From assembly GCF_029023785.1 (NCBI RefSeq), contig NZ_CP118955.1, forward strand, positions 62,001 to 126,000: a DNA stretch of 64,000 bases, read 5' to 3'. The DNA comes from Enterococcus faecium. GTDB lineage: Bacteria; Bacillota; Bacilli; Lactobacillales; Enterococcaceae. The position numbers and the translations under genes are program-made. The notes under the pieces were generated by a model. That model was not told where the DNA came from. It saw only the letters and a program-made list of their open reading frames with translations, and did not search any database. Shown here piece after piece: positions 55,529 to 64,000 of this stretch. Position 1 is the first letter of the stretch. Each line of letters begins with the position of its first letter.

Positions 55529-57556
55529 TTGAAAAAGAGGAGGATCGTGCTCATTTTAAGCAGTCTCTTAGTGACTAATATCTTTCCGATCATAGGGTAC
55601 TCTTTGGAATTGAATCAGTTGGAGCATGGAAATAGAAGAGACGAAGAAAGCAAACTCACTTCGACATTCGACAGTTTAATAGAATCCAACCAGACACAAG
55701 AAAGCAGTGAGGATTTAAGTATTTCGAGTAGTGGAGAGACCACTGACAACGTAGAAGCTGAGGGTTCGGACAAACAAGGACTGGAAGATGCACCAATTTC
55801 TGCGGTTGAGCTGCCTGACGATCCCAATATTATTTCTATCGATAAAATTTTTCAAACACCTATCGGTACTAGCACGTCCATATTGGAAAATGGGAAGTTA
55901 CTGCAGTTGAACCCAGCAGAAAGGTCTCAAAGAGGTGCTATTTGGTCAAATAAGAAGATTAGTTTACTCTCGGATTTTACATTTAAATCTTATTTATACT
56001 TAGGAAATCAACGAGATAGAGCGGGAGATGGCATGACCTTTACATTGACTGGCGATCCTAGAATGGCTAGTAATCCCAGTCAAGTTATTGGATCGCCAGG
56101 TATGGGAATTGGCTCATATTCTACTCGTTCTGGCCAACCTTACATTGCGAATGCGCTCTCGATTGAGTTTGATACGTATAAAAATAGTGGTTCTTCTGAT
56201 CGAATGGATCGAGAGATAACTGCTGATAATAGAGGGCATGGACATGTCGCTTTTGTCACGCCTAAACCAAATAATAATAATTATTCTGGAGAGCATACTG
56301 GCGTGACGGTAGCTCCTACATTTCTTTCTAATGGCACATGGCGCTTGTTAATAATTAAATGGGACGCGGAGCAAAGAAGTCTTACTTATGATTTGGAAGG
56401 TGTCGGTCGCTCTTCTCGGATTATACCTGATCTCATTAGGCAGTTTGGTTCTACAGAAGTAAATTGGGGGTTTACTTCTTCAACAGGTACTTTTTTTCAA
56501 GAAAATGCTGTCGCTGTCACGCGACTTCCATCGAATGTCACATCAACAGCTGATGTAAAAGTCAACGATAGTGATTATGGGGCCATCGCTGAAGCTGGAG
56601 GAAACGATAAGATAACTATCAGAAATACATTGAAGGTCGAGGGGGATTTTCTTGAATATAAGAAAATGCAGACTAGTATCGACCTCCCACAAGAATTAAC
56701 TATTCCCGAGCATATCTTGATCAATGGAAATCAAATTGATGCCAAAGATATCTTGATAACCGGAAATCGAGTCACGCTAAATCTGACAGATTATTTTATT
56801 GCTGGAGATACGTTAATAATCGAATTGGAGACAACTTTGCAGGAAGTAATTCCTGAAAAAGTACTCACTATGCATTTTGAATACCTTGAAAACGAGAATT
56901 TGATTGAGCAATCGAATGAAATAAACCTAAAGATCGCAAAGCTGAAGGAGATAGATATCCATGTTTATTATAAAGATAAAGACAGTCAGATTGATATTGC
57001 TGAAATGAAAACAATCACTGGGAAAATAGGAGAGAAGTATAAAGAAACTCCTATTGATATTGAAGGGTATGTTTTTGACTCGGATTCAGCGAATACAGAA
57101 GGCATCTTCTCCGAAAATACAGAGGATATCTATTTTTATTACAGAAAAGGCAAACTTTATCTCTCAACTGCTCCTCAATATGTCAATTTTGGAAAACATA
57201 AAATATCCAGTAGACCATTAAGTGAATTCGGACAGTTTTCAGGTGGGTTGAAAATTATAGATGAACGGGCTTTTGGAAGTTGGAAATTACAATTGAAACA
57301 AGAGAAAGTTCTTACAAATGGAGATTTTGAGCTTCCAGAAGCTCTTTCCTTTGTTACCTCTGAAAATACAACGGTTATAGGGACATCCGCTGTTACGATT
57401 TTCGAAAGTAATCAAAAGGGTGAAAGCGATTTGTCCTCTCTTTTAGATTCTACAGCTCATCGTGGAATCAGAATAGATATTCCTGTAGAAAACCAAAGAA
57501 TCGGAACCTTTGAGGGGAAACTATCTTGGATACTTGCAGATGTCCCAGGAAATTAA
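55529..57556 (+). CDS. Large WxL surface protein with lectin-like and MucBP domains
   Basis: It encodes 675 aa from TTG at 55529 with AGGAGG 10 nt upstream. Order: signal peptide (1-25), Ser/Glu-rich stretch (35-95), L-type lectin-like domain (about 100-345; GDGMTFTLTG and LSIEFDTYKN), a second beta-rich part, a MucBP-like domain (about 475-540; IDIHVYYKDKD), and a C-terminal WxL region with FGSWKLQLKQ and KLSWILADVPGN. It is probably an adhesin for sugars on host or bacterial surfaces; ligand unknown. Confidence 0.88.
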   Translation: MKKRRIVLILSSLLVTNIFPIIGYSLELNQLEHGNRRDEESKLTSTFDSLIESNQTQESSEDLSISSSGETTDNVEAEGSDKQGLEDAPISAVELPDDPNIISIDKIFQTPIGTSTSILENGKLLQLNPAERSQRGAIWSNKKISLLSDFTFKSYLYLGNQRDRAGDGMTFTLTGDPRMASNPSQVIGSPGMGIGSYSTRSGQPYIANALSIEFDTYKNSGSSDRMDREITADNRGHGHVAFVTPKPNNNNYSGEHTGVTVAPTFLSNGTWRLLIIKWDAEQRSLTYDLEGVGRSSRIIPDLIRQFGSTEVNWGFTSSTGTFFQENAVAVTRLPSNVTSTADVKVNDSDYGAIAEAGGNDKITIRNTLKVEGDFLEYKKMQTSIDLPQELTIPEHILINGNQIDAKDILITGNRVTLNLTDYFIAGDTLIIELETTLQEVIPEKVLTMHFEYLENENLIEQSNEINLKIAKLKEIDIHVYYKDKDSQIDIAEMKTITGKIGEKYKETPIDIEGYVFDSDSANTEGIFSENTEDIYFYYRKGKLYLSTAPQYVNFGKHKISSRPLSEFGQFSGGLKIIDERAFGSWKLQLKQEKVLTNGDFELPEALSFVTSENTTVIGTSAVTIFESNQKGESDLSSLLDSTAHRGIRIDIPVENQRIGTFEGKLSWILADVPGN

Positions 57557-57684
57557 CAGGAAGAGAAGAATATAACAAAATTATTGAGTTTCAAGAAGGG
57601 CACAGGTACCATAGGCTCTTGTGTCCCACAGAGACAAGATTTTGTTATAGTCTTCTCTTACATATGATTAAAGGAGCGATTTTC

Positions 57685-58761
57685 TTGAGACCAAAACAAC
57701 AATTATTTATAACACTCCTAGTTATTTTAGGGGCACTTTTTAACAATATATCAGTGTCAGCTAGTGCATTTAATTTTTCAGTGACGCCGATAACTTCAGA
57801 GAATCAAATCGACAAGAGAAAAACTTACTTCGATCTTCAACTTGATCCGGATCAGGAAGTAGAAGTAAAAGCGGAATTGAGAAATGATACAGAAAAAGAA
57901 GTGAAAATCGATATTTCTGTGAATAGCGCAACCACCAATTCAAATGTGATGGTTGAATACGGAAAAAACGAGATTGAAAAAGACATGAGCCTGATCTTTG
58001 ATCTGGTAGATTATGTGAGCTATCCACAGATAGTGACGCTAAAACCTAAAAGTGTCCAAACCGTTGCTTTTCATGTCAGGATGCCGAATGAGCGATTTGA
58101 TGGTGTATTGGCTGGTGGGATCACATTCCAAGAAATCCAGACGGAAAAGGACCAAACAGAAACTAAGGATCAAAGCTTATCGATTGAGAATGAATACACC
58201 TATATTATTGCTTTGTTGATGCGACAGACACTGAACGAAGTTGCTCCGAACCTTACTCTTCATGAAGTTAAACCAGATCAAATCAATGCAAGAAATGTCA
58301 TCTTAGCAAACGTTCAAAATGATCAAAAAACCTATATCAATCAAGTAGTTATTGAAACAAAAATTACAAAAAAAGGACATTCTGAAGTTTTATATCAAGA
58401 GGAAAAAGAAGGATTGCAGATTGCGCCGAATACAAATTTTTCTTTTCCAACTGCTTTAAATGGTCAACCGCTAACCCCAGGTGAATATCACCTTACAATG
58501 ACTGTTTTAGGAAATGAAAATGAAAATGGAAAATTTTCGAGAAAAAATGGAAATACTACGATCAACTATACCAATCAATGGGTATTTGAAAAAGATTTTA
58601 CAATAGACGGAAAAGTAGCCAAGGAATTGAACACGACGGATGTTACGATTAAAAAAGACAATAATTGGATTTATATCTTAGTAGCTTCACTTTTCTTATT
58701 GTTTATTTTATTATGCATACTTTTGTTTGTTTTGAGAAAAAAAGAAGAGAAAGAAAAGTAA
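57685..58761 (+). CDS. DUF916/DUF3324 membrane-anchored WxL-partner protein
   Basis: It encodes 358 aa from TTG at 57685, 8 nt after AAGGAGC. Signal peptide (1-30), extracellular DUF916 (about 32-150, with FDLQLDPDQEVEVKAELRND) and DUF3324 (about 165-300), then one membrane helix (WIYILVASLFLLFILLCILL) and a charged tail RKKEEKEK. Such proteins are always encoded with WxL proteins and bind them. A longer in-frame reading back to 57526 overlaps the previous gene and lacks a ribosome binding site. Confidence 0.9.
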   Translation: MRPKQQLFITLLVILGALFNNISVSASAFNFSVTPITSENQIDKRKTYFDLQLDPDQEVEVKAELRNDTEKEVKIDISVNSATTNSNVMVEYGKNEIEKDMSLIFDLVDYVSYPQIVTLKPKSVQTVAFHVRMPNERFDGVLAGGITFQEIQTEKDQTETKDQSLSIENEYTYIIALLMRQTLNEVAPNLTLHEVKPDQINARNVILANVQNDQKTYINQVVIETKITKKGHSEVLYQEEKEGLQIAPNTNFSFPTALNGQPLTPGEYHLTMTVLGNENENGKFSRKNGNTTINYTNQWVFEKDFTIDGKVAKELNTTDVTIKKDNNWIYILVASLFLLFILLCILLFVLRKKEEKEK

Positions 58762-59067
58762 GGTTAAGATAACAAATAGTAAATTTTTATTATTGTAGGA
58801 TGGTTGGGCTCTTTTTATAACAATATAAAATATACCATTTTATTAATAAAAATGCATACTAGTAAATGATATAATTATTATAACAGGTTTGATCGCGAGA
58901 AAGGCCAAATAAAACGCTCTCCAAAATGTTAAAAAAAAGACAGGACGATGTATATTATACAAACAAGAATCGCTGACAACAGTGACTCGGATCCAGGAAA
59001 TCAGTTTTATCCCCAGCTAATTGGTGAATGCATGGAAAGTAATATACGTAGAAAGAGCTGATGACTA
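58762..59067. other. 306-base gap before the Mga-like regulator
   Basis: No gene. A TATAAT at 58870-58875 has no good -35. TTATTATAACA-like AT-rich blocks continue to 58885. The last 40 nt carry AGAAAGAGC before the ATG at 59068. The gap separates the WxL operon from the regulator and no clear terminator was seen for the operon. Confidence 0.4.
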
Positions 59068-60537
59068 ATGAATTATGAGTTTTTTTTAAGCAAAGAAGAT
59101 CACAGAAGTTATTCATTACTTAAATATTTAGAAGCAAGCTCAAATTTATCAGAGTCAATATCGAATGTTCAAGAAGAGTTGTCGCTATCGACATTTCTCT
59201 TGAAAAAAACGATCGATAAGCTGAAACATGATTTACAAAAGTTCGATCTAGAGAAAAATTTGCGAGTAACCGTCAGTGAATTGGATATATGTCTGGAAAT
59301 TAATGGAAAATGTTCTAGCAAAGCTTTGTTATCTCGTTATATAACGGATTCTTTATCTATGAAAATGGTATTGGCTTTCTTTCAGGAAAAATATATCTCA
59401 GTAGAAAATTTTGCTAAACAGCATCACGTGAGTTATTCTGTGGCTTATAAAGTATTACAAAGACTAAAAAGAAATCTAAAAAAATATCAAATTTTTTTTG
59501 AAAAGAGAAAGTTGACAGGGAATCCTAAAAACATTCGGCTTTTTTTATATAATCTTTTTAACTCAACAGAGATAAGTTTTGTGGAATTGTATACGCTACC
59601 TATAATTATAAAAACAGAAAAAATGTTAAAAGATTTAAAACAGTATTATCCTCTGTCTGCTTATGAAAAAAAGAAATTATTCCACTTTTTAGCAATCAAC
59701 CTGTTGGCTGAACAAGCTGATTCTTTAGATATTGCTAGCAATCAGTCGCTATTTTTTTCGGATATAGGATTTTACCACTTAAAAGGAGTATTAGGAGAAA
59801 AATCCGTTATTTTTATCAATAAGACACTCTCTTGGCTTTATCTTCATGATAAATTGGATCAAAAATACTTGAGAAAAAATGAAGATGAAACAATCGAATG
59901 GTTGAATGAACGATTCATTGAAAGTTTTGAAAATCAGTTTAATCTGTTGCGAGAAGAGACGAGCCAATTGATCCGAAGAGAGTTAACCAAAATACATTTT
60001 AAACTTTTGCATTACACTATTAATAAAGCTGATGAATTTCCACTTGATGTTTCTTTTTTTAGAGAAAACTATCCAGCATTTTATTGCTATTTGATAGAGT
60101 ATATAAATGATCTAACGTCAAAACGCAAAGAGTTGCTTCAAGATAAATTTTTTCTTTTTTTCAGTTATTTATTATTATTGATCAATCACATACCCATTCA
60201 ACTGATTTCTGAACCAGTAAAGATCATCATCGATTTTTCTTATGGTGCTGCCTATAATCAATTTATCAAGAAAAATTTAAGCTTGTACATTAATCTGAAC
60301 ACGGAAGTGATAGAGGCAGGAAAGCCTGAGTTCCCGGATGTTATAATCACGAATAGGAATAATCTATATGAAGAAAGTGCATCTCAAGTAGTGGTTTGGC
60401 TCGATCCGCCAAGAGCAGTAGACTGGGGGAATCTTACAAAGATTTTGTTGACTATCCAAGAAGAGAAATACAAAGACAGCAAAATTGACAAGCAAATAGA
60501 CGATTTTCCTGAAGAAATCATCGACAGGATCGAATAG
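59068..60537 (+). CDS. Mga-like helix-turn-helix regulator
   Basis: It encodes 489 aa. N-terminal winged-helix segments (about 20-75 and 105-150, including SVENFAKQHHVSYSVAYKVL), a PRD-like helical middle, and an EIIB-like C-terminus (about 390-470, PVKIIIDFSYGAAYNQFIKK). This is the build of Mga/AtxA-type virulence regulators. It follows the WxL operon on the same strand and may control it; PRD-like domains would link it to sugar uptake. Confidence 0.83.
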   Translation: MNYEFFLSKEDHRSYSLLKYLEASSNLSESISNVQEELSLSTFLLKKTIDKLKHDLQKFDLEKNLRVTVSELDICLEINGKCSSKALLSRYITDSLSMKMVLAFFQEKYISVENFAKQHHVSYSVAYKVLQRLKRNLKKYQIFFEKRKLTGNPKNIRLFLYNLFNSTEISFVELYTLPIIIKTEKMLKDLKQYYPLSAYEKKKLFHFLAINLLAEQADSLDIASNQSLFFSDIGFYHLKGVLGEKSVIFINKTLSWLYLHDKLDQKYLRKNEDETIEWLNERFIESFENQFNLLREETSQLIRRELTKIHFKLLHYTINKADEFPLDVSFFRENYPAFYCYLIEYINDLTSKRKELLQDKFFLFFSYLLLLINHIPIQLISEPVKIIIDFSYGAAYNQFIKKNLSLYINLNTEVIEAGKPEFPDVIITNRNNLYEESASQVVVWLDPPRAVDWGNLTKILLTIQEEKYKDSKIDKQIDDFPEEIIDRIE

Positions 60538-60578
60538 TGAACTTCTTTTAGAAAGTCCGACTGCTTTTTCTAAAAATA

Positions 60579-60617
60579 AAAAAACTTGGTACGCAATCGC
60601 TGTACCAAGTTTTTTTA
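60579..60617. terminator. Bidirectional terminator between regulator and glpF
   Basis: AAAAACTTGGTAC at 60580-60592 pairs perfectly with GTACCAAGTTTTT at 60602-60614, with A and T runs at both ends. It serves the regulator from the left and glpF from the right. Confidence 0.93.
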
Positions 60618-60629
60618 TTTAGCTTTTGA

Positions 60630-61364
60630 TTAAGCCATAAATAATAATTTATATAAGAATACTGCTACGACACCAGCACAGATAGGTGCTACAACTGGTA
60701 CCCATGCATATCCCCATTGAGAAGAACCTTTATGTTTCAATGGAAGAAGTGCGTGTACAAGACGTGGAGCAAAGTCGCGGGCTGGGTTTAGTCCAGGACC
60801 TGTAGGACCACCAAGTGAAGCAACTAATGTCCATACAAGGAAACCGAGTGCTAAGTGAGCTGTACCAAGATTATCTTGGAAGAATGGTGCTTTTGTAATA
60901 CCTAAGGCACCAAAGAATAAAACGAATGAACCAAAGAATTCATTGACGAAACCATTGAATTTAGAACCAACGCTGTTGATTGTTGAGAATGTACCTAACA
61001 CATGGTTCACGTCTTCTGTTTGGTCGTAGTAAGGTTTGTAACAAGCTACTACGATCAATTGTCCAATCGCTGCACCAATCAATTGTGCAATGATATAAGG
61101 AACAACTTCAGCCCAAGGGAATAGACCATTAGATGCTAAAGCAATTGTAAATGCTGGGTTGATGTGGTTACCGCTGATTCCACCAAAAATCATTGCTGGC
61201 ATCATAACCCCGAATCCATACCCGACAGCAATCAGCATCCAGTCACTGCCATATCCTTTTGTACCTTTTAAATCTACGTTTGCTACAGCACCGTTACCTA
61301 GAACGATTAGTAATGCTGTACCAATCATTTCCGCCGCAAGACGGGTCATTAGTGAGTAATCCAT
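60630..61364 (-). CDS. glpF: Glycerol uptake facilitator GlpF
   Basis: It encodes 244 aa with six membrane helices and the two pore motifs GNHINPAF (near 65) and GLNPARDFAP (near 195); Asp after the second NPAR marks the glycerol-conducting subfamily. It passes glycerol through the membrane. ATG at 61364 is 6 nt after GGAGG; a TTG at 61376 overlaps that site. glpK and glpO, often adjacent in enterococci, are absent here, so it stands alone on the reverse strand. Confidence 0.92.
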   Translation of the reverse strand: MDYSLMTRLAAEMIGTALLIVLGNGAVANVDLKGTKGYGSDWMLIAVGYGFGVMMPAMIFGGISGNHINPAFTIALASNGLFPWAEVVPYIIAQLIGAAIGQLIVVACYKPYYDQTEDVNHVLGTFSTINSVGSKFNGFVNEFFGSFVLFFGALGITKAPFFQDNLGTAHLALGFLVWTLVASLGGPTGPGLNPARDFAPRLVHALLPLKHKGSSQWGYAWVPVVAPICAGVVAVFLYKLLFMA

Positions 61365-61390
61365 AAATACCTCCAAAAGTTATAAAAATG

Positions 61391-61440
61391 CAAAAAAAAA
61401 GAAACATCAACACGAAAAGCATCGGTGCAGTGTTTCGTGT
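61391..61440 (-). promoter_or_regulatory. Terminator-like hairpin in the glpF leader
   Basis: On the reverse strand ACACGAAA (61440-61433) pairs perfectly with TTTCGTGT (61417-61410) around 15 bases, and after TTGATGTTTC a run of nine U follows (61399-61391). The U-tract is about 10 nt from the stem, so it is either a weak terminator or a leader stem. It lies 46-76 nt before the start codon. Confidence 0.5.
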
Positions 61441-61577
61441 CGGAAGGATTTCTGCAGTCTTAACAAATGTGAATAAAAAAATGAATTCCATTACTTATAA
61501 GAAACCAGACCAACAGTAAAACTCCAACTCTTTTTAAAAGTTCTCCACAAACCACCAAGCTTAACTATAAATATACC

Positions 61578-61597
61578 AAAAAAAAAACGTTTTTTTT
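61578..61597. promoter_or_regulatory. A10-CG-T8 palindrome between glpF and lrgA
   Basis: Ten A, CG, then eight T form a perfect palindromic tract. It should bend DNA or extrude, and its centre AAAACGTTTT resembles the core of CcpA sites without their outer bases. The remaining gap (61441-61577 and 61598-61650) holds no gene. Confidence 0.5.
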
Positions 61598-61628
61598 CTC
61601 AAAAATTGTATCTTAGAAACAGCATGTT

Positions 61629-61658
61629 TTGAAACTTTCAGAAAAGGTTTGTTAGTAA
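61629..61658 (+). promoter_or_regulatory. Promoter of lrgAB
   Basis: TTGAAA at 61629-61634, then TAGTAA at 61653-61658 with an extended TG (TGTTAGTAA), 18-base spacer. It starts about 25 nt before the lrgA start codon. Confidence 0.6.
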
Positions 61659-61689
61659 AATGAAAGCTATACGTAAGGAGTGTTGTTTG

Positions 61690-62100
61690 ATGAAATTTTT
61701 TCAAGAGTTTTTCATTATTATTTTCTTTTCTGTATTAGGAGAAGGCATACGGATTTTTGCTCATTTACCTATTCCTGGAAGTATCTTAGGTATTCTTTTT
61801 TTATTTTTAGCATTTGAAATGCATCTTGTTGATCCTGAAAAAATCGGAGCAACTGGTGATTTTTTATTGAATAATCTAGCTATTTTATTTGTTCCTGCTG
61901 GTGTAGGTTTATTGGAATATTTTGATGATATTGCTTCGATATGGCCTGTTTTACTGGGAGCAGTCGTCGTGTGTTCCATCGTCACGATGGTTGCAGCGGG
62001 AAAAACGGCAGAAGGTGTAGAAGCTTTGCTGGGCTATGTCCGTAAGAAAAAAGCAGGAAGGGTATCTGTAAACGAAATGGAGGAAAATCAAATTGACTGA
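61690..62100 (+). CDS. lrgA: Holin-like protein LrgA/CidA
   Basis: It encodes 136 aa, MKFFQEFFIIIFFSVLGEGI onward, with four membrane helices and the family signature LPIPGSILGILFLF. LrgA/CidA proteins affect autolysis and, in recent work, pyruvate or other metabolite export. ATG at 61690 is 9 nt after AAGGAG; the frame is open 10 codons further. Overlaps lrgB by 8 nt. Confidence 0.92.
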   Translation: MKFFQEFFIIIFFSVLGEGIRIFAHLPIPGSILGILFLFLAFEMHLVDPEKIGATGDFLLNNLAILFVPAGVGLLEYFDDIASIWPVLLGAVVVCSIVTMVAAGKTAEGVEALLGYVRKKKAGRVSVNEMEENQID

Positions 62101-62794
62101 GTTTTTTGTGAATCCACTATTTGGCTTAAGTTTGACTTTAGGAGTGTATGTATTATCTGATAAATTTTTGCGGAAATATAAACTGCCTGTTTTGAATCCT
62201 CTCGTATTATCGATTGTTGTTATTATCTTATTTTTGCATTTTTCTGGGATCAGCTATAAAGACTATAATATCGGGGGCAATTTTTTGACTATGCTGATTA
62301 CTCCTGCGACAGTGGCACTTGCCATCCCTCTTTATAAAAACTTCCGTTTACTGAAAGAGAATTTTTATCCTGTAATGGCTGCGATTTTAGCAGGAATAGT
62401 CGCAAATTGCTTGGTTAGTGTAGGGTTCGGTTACTTCTTCTCTCTTCATAAAGAGATGGTGATCTCATTACTACCTAAATCTGTAACGACGGCTATTTCT
62501 GTCGATTTATCTCATACGATGGGCGGGGTGAATGCCGTGACACTTGCTATTGTTGTCTCTACAGGTATTTTTGGTTCGCTGATCGCCACTCATATTTTCC
62601 GCCTATTCAAGATCGAAAGTCCAGTTGCTCGCGGTGTGGCGTTAGGAAGTACTTCTCATGCTATCGGTACAGCAAAAGCAATCGAGATTGGCGAAATAGA
62701 AGGAATCATTTCCGGACTTGCGATATGCGTAAATGGGATATTGACCGTTTTGTTGCTGCCGTTATTCTTTCAGCCTTTTGCTGGCTTGTTTTGA
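62093..62794 (+). CDS. lrgB: LrgB family protein
   Basis: It encodes 233 aa from TTG at 62093 (TGGAGGA upstream inside lrgA). Multi-spanning membrane protein with LLPKSVTTAISVDLSHTMGG and GVALGSTSHAIGTAKAIEIG, the LrgB signatures. It acts with LrgA. No lytSR two-component genes are visible here; an Mga-like regulator gene follows instead. Confidence 0.92.
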   Translation: MTEFFVNPLFGLSLTLGVYVLSDKFLRKYKLPVLNPLVLSIVVIILFLHFSGISYKDYNIGGNFLTMLITPATVALAIPLYKNFRLLKENFYPVMAAILAGIVANCLVSVGFGYFFSLHKEMVISLLPKSVTTAISVDLSHTMGGVNAVTLAIVVSTGIFGSLIATHIFRLFKIESPVARGVALGSTSHAIGTAKAIEIGEIEGIISGLAICVNGILTVLLLPLFFQPFAGLF

Positions 62795-62813
62795 TGCGAA
62801 AACCACTATTTTA

Positions 62814-62822
62814 TGCTACAAT
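62814..62822 (+). promoter_or_regulatory. Extended -10 promoter before the second Mga-like regulator
   Basis: TGCTACAAT at 62814-62822, a TGn-extended -10 box, lies 38 nt before the GTG start. No good -35. Confidence 0.45.
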
Positions 62823-62859
62823 AACCAAAACGTTCGAGCATAAAAAAGGAGGGAAAGAC

Positions 62860-64000
62860 GTGTATTTGTCTTCCGAGTATCTTAAACAATTTGATAAAGA
62901 TCTATATTATAAGATTCTCCTCCTAGAAAGTTTTGAGGATCAAGCTTGGCATACCGCTGCACAATTAGCGCAAGTTGTTCAGCTGGATGCCCGCAGCGTG
63001 TCGAAATACCTGAACGAGCTGTCTAAAAACTATCAGCAGTTTAGCGGTAAGACACACCCTTTGTTTACAAAAAATCACCGTTCTGGTTATAACTTTTATG
63101 ATACGCTCGATTCAATTGAACATGAGCGTTTTTTGATCTATCTCGTGCAAAGTACGCTGAAATTCCAGTTGCTGCACGACATTTTTTTTGAAGAATTCCA
63201 TACAATGTACCAATTTGCGCAAAAGCATTACATTAGTGAATCTACTGCTCATCGAAAAATCAATGAATGGAAACAGCAACTGCAAACTTACGGAATTCGG
63301 CTGCAACGAGGTACATATATCGCTCAAGGCGAAGAAGAAATCATTCGACTTTACTTGCATATGACATTCTGGCAGTTGTTTCGAGGGAAAATCTGGCCAT
63401 TTGAAACGATTTCTCAAATGGACGTAAAGAATATGGCAGAACATATCATGGCTTTTTTTAATGTTCGTCTGAACGAGATCAAAAAAAGACGATTGGAATA
63501 CATGCTAGGTGCCTTTTTTTTAAGAAAATCACAGAAGCATTATGTTGTATTGAATGAGAAAAAAAGACGGCTGATTTCTGACAATCTGTTGTTCCAGCGA
63601 TTTTGCCAAGTCATGGAGCCGGTATTTCCTAATTATTTTCAAGTAGAAGACGAGTTAGGCGCATTATTTCTTGTACTGATGACTCGTGAAGAATATTATA
63701 GTGATCCTAAGATACGGAAGAAAATTTTTGATTTTCATCAACAAGCAAAAACACCGCCCTTTACAGCCCTTTCAGAAGCAAAAGCCGCTCTTTCTCTTTA
63801 TCAGGAAGAGCAGGGGCTGCCAGCAGAAAATCTAACCTTCGAGGCAGAAAACTATTTATTCAGCAGTCATTTTTTCGCCTATCTTTTTCCTAATGCGAAA
63901 GAAACGATTGATGGCAATAGTAGTGATTTTATTAATCATTTAGTTATTGAAAACAAGGAATTGAAACAATGGCTCGTACATTTTTTTGAAAGTAGACACA
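62860..64000 (+). CDS. Mga-like helix-turn-helix regulator (3' end outside window)
   Basis: It starts at GTG 62860 with AAAGGAGGG upstream and stays open for 380 codons to the last base. It reads MYLSSEYLKQFDKDLYYKIL, then a helix-turn-helix HTAAQLAQVVQLDARSVSKY (residues about 38-57) and a second one around YQFAQKHYISESTAHRKINE (about 118-137). This double HTH and the helical remainder match the Mga/PRD-like family of the regulator at 59068. It lies 65 nt after lrgB, on the same strand. Confidence 0.85.
   Translation, partial: MYLSSEYLKQFDKDLYYKILLLESFEDQAWHTAAQLAQVVQLDARSVSKYLNELSKNYQQFSGKTHPLFTKNHRSGYNFYDTLDSIEHERFLIYLVQSTLKFQLLHDIFFEEFHTMYQFAQKHYISESTAHRKINEWKQQLQTYGIRLQRGTYIAQGEEEIIRLYLHMTFWQLFRGKIWPFETISQMDVKNMAEHIMAFFNVRLNEIKKRRLEYMLGAFFLRKSQKHYVVLNEKKRRLISDNLLFQRFCQVMEPVFPNYFQVEDELGALFLVLMTREEYYSDPKIRKKIFDFHQQAKTPPFTALSEAKAALSLYQEEQGLPAENLTFEAENYLFSSHFFAYLFPNAKETIDGNSSDFINHLVIENKELKQWLVHFFESRH

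Overview
The window looks like a chromosomal segment of a low-GC Firmicute in the order Lactobacillales, most likely Enterococcus and probably the E. faecium group. The reasons are the S10-spc-alpha ribosomal order running into ecfA1-ecfA2-ecfT-truA, a plsX gene paired with a second acyl carrier protein, the fused glutathione enzyme GshF, a WxL/DUF916 surface-protein operon, and lrgAB next to Mga-like regulators. Species is inferred from gene content; no database was searched.

Layout. 1-603 is the 3' end of tuf. 813-15247 is one long array of ribosomal protein genes (rpsJ to rplQ) with secY, adk, infA and rpoA. It starts at a strong promoter with a structured 165-nt leader, has a second promoter before infA, and ends at a large terminator. 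15378-18798 carries the energy-coupling-factor transporter core (ecfA1, ecfA2, ecfT) and truA. 18799-23229 is an accessory patch: tandem hairpin repeats, an IS1182-type transposase fragment, a metallo-hydrolase/Lrp-type regulator pair, and three copies of a transposon end. Two of those ends bracket a secreted protein, a coupled ArsD-like protein and a truncated transposition ATPase. 23247-32275 is yfhO (reverse), rpmB (reverse), then asp23-family gene, fakA, recG, plsX and acpB (phospholipid and fatty-acid functions). 32396-38202 is an oppDFBCA oligopeptide transporter with a terminator-like hairpin in its leader. 38480-44665 is rnc, smc, a HAD hydrolase gene and ftsY. 44852-51440 holds gshF, yueI (reverse) and a Fur-boxed four-gene ferric-siderophore ABC operon. 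51441-52515 has another hairpin-repeat array, a 35-codon ORF and a 98-aa gene of unknown function. 52871-54136 is a HesB-like and a phosphoesterase gene. 54313-58761 is a WxL surface-protein operon, followed by an Mga-like regulator gene. 60630-62794 is glpF (reverse) and lrgAB; a second Mga-like regulator runs off the right edge.

Functional picture. Most of the window is conserved housekeeping DNA transcribed rightward. The accessory interest is in four places: the truA-yfhO island, the iron-uptake/WxL interval, the structured leaders of opp and WxL, and a dispersed hairpin-repeat family. Repeats in that family have conserved linkers and loops while their stem arms change in a compensatory way. 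The family occurs in tandem at 18799-19236 and 51768-52215 and in degenerate form at 38254-38430. In two of the three loci the array starts directly after a stop codon. This family, and the transposon-bounded secreted-protein/ArsD-like pair, are the best candidates here for undescribed biology.
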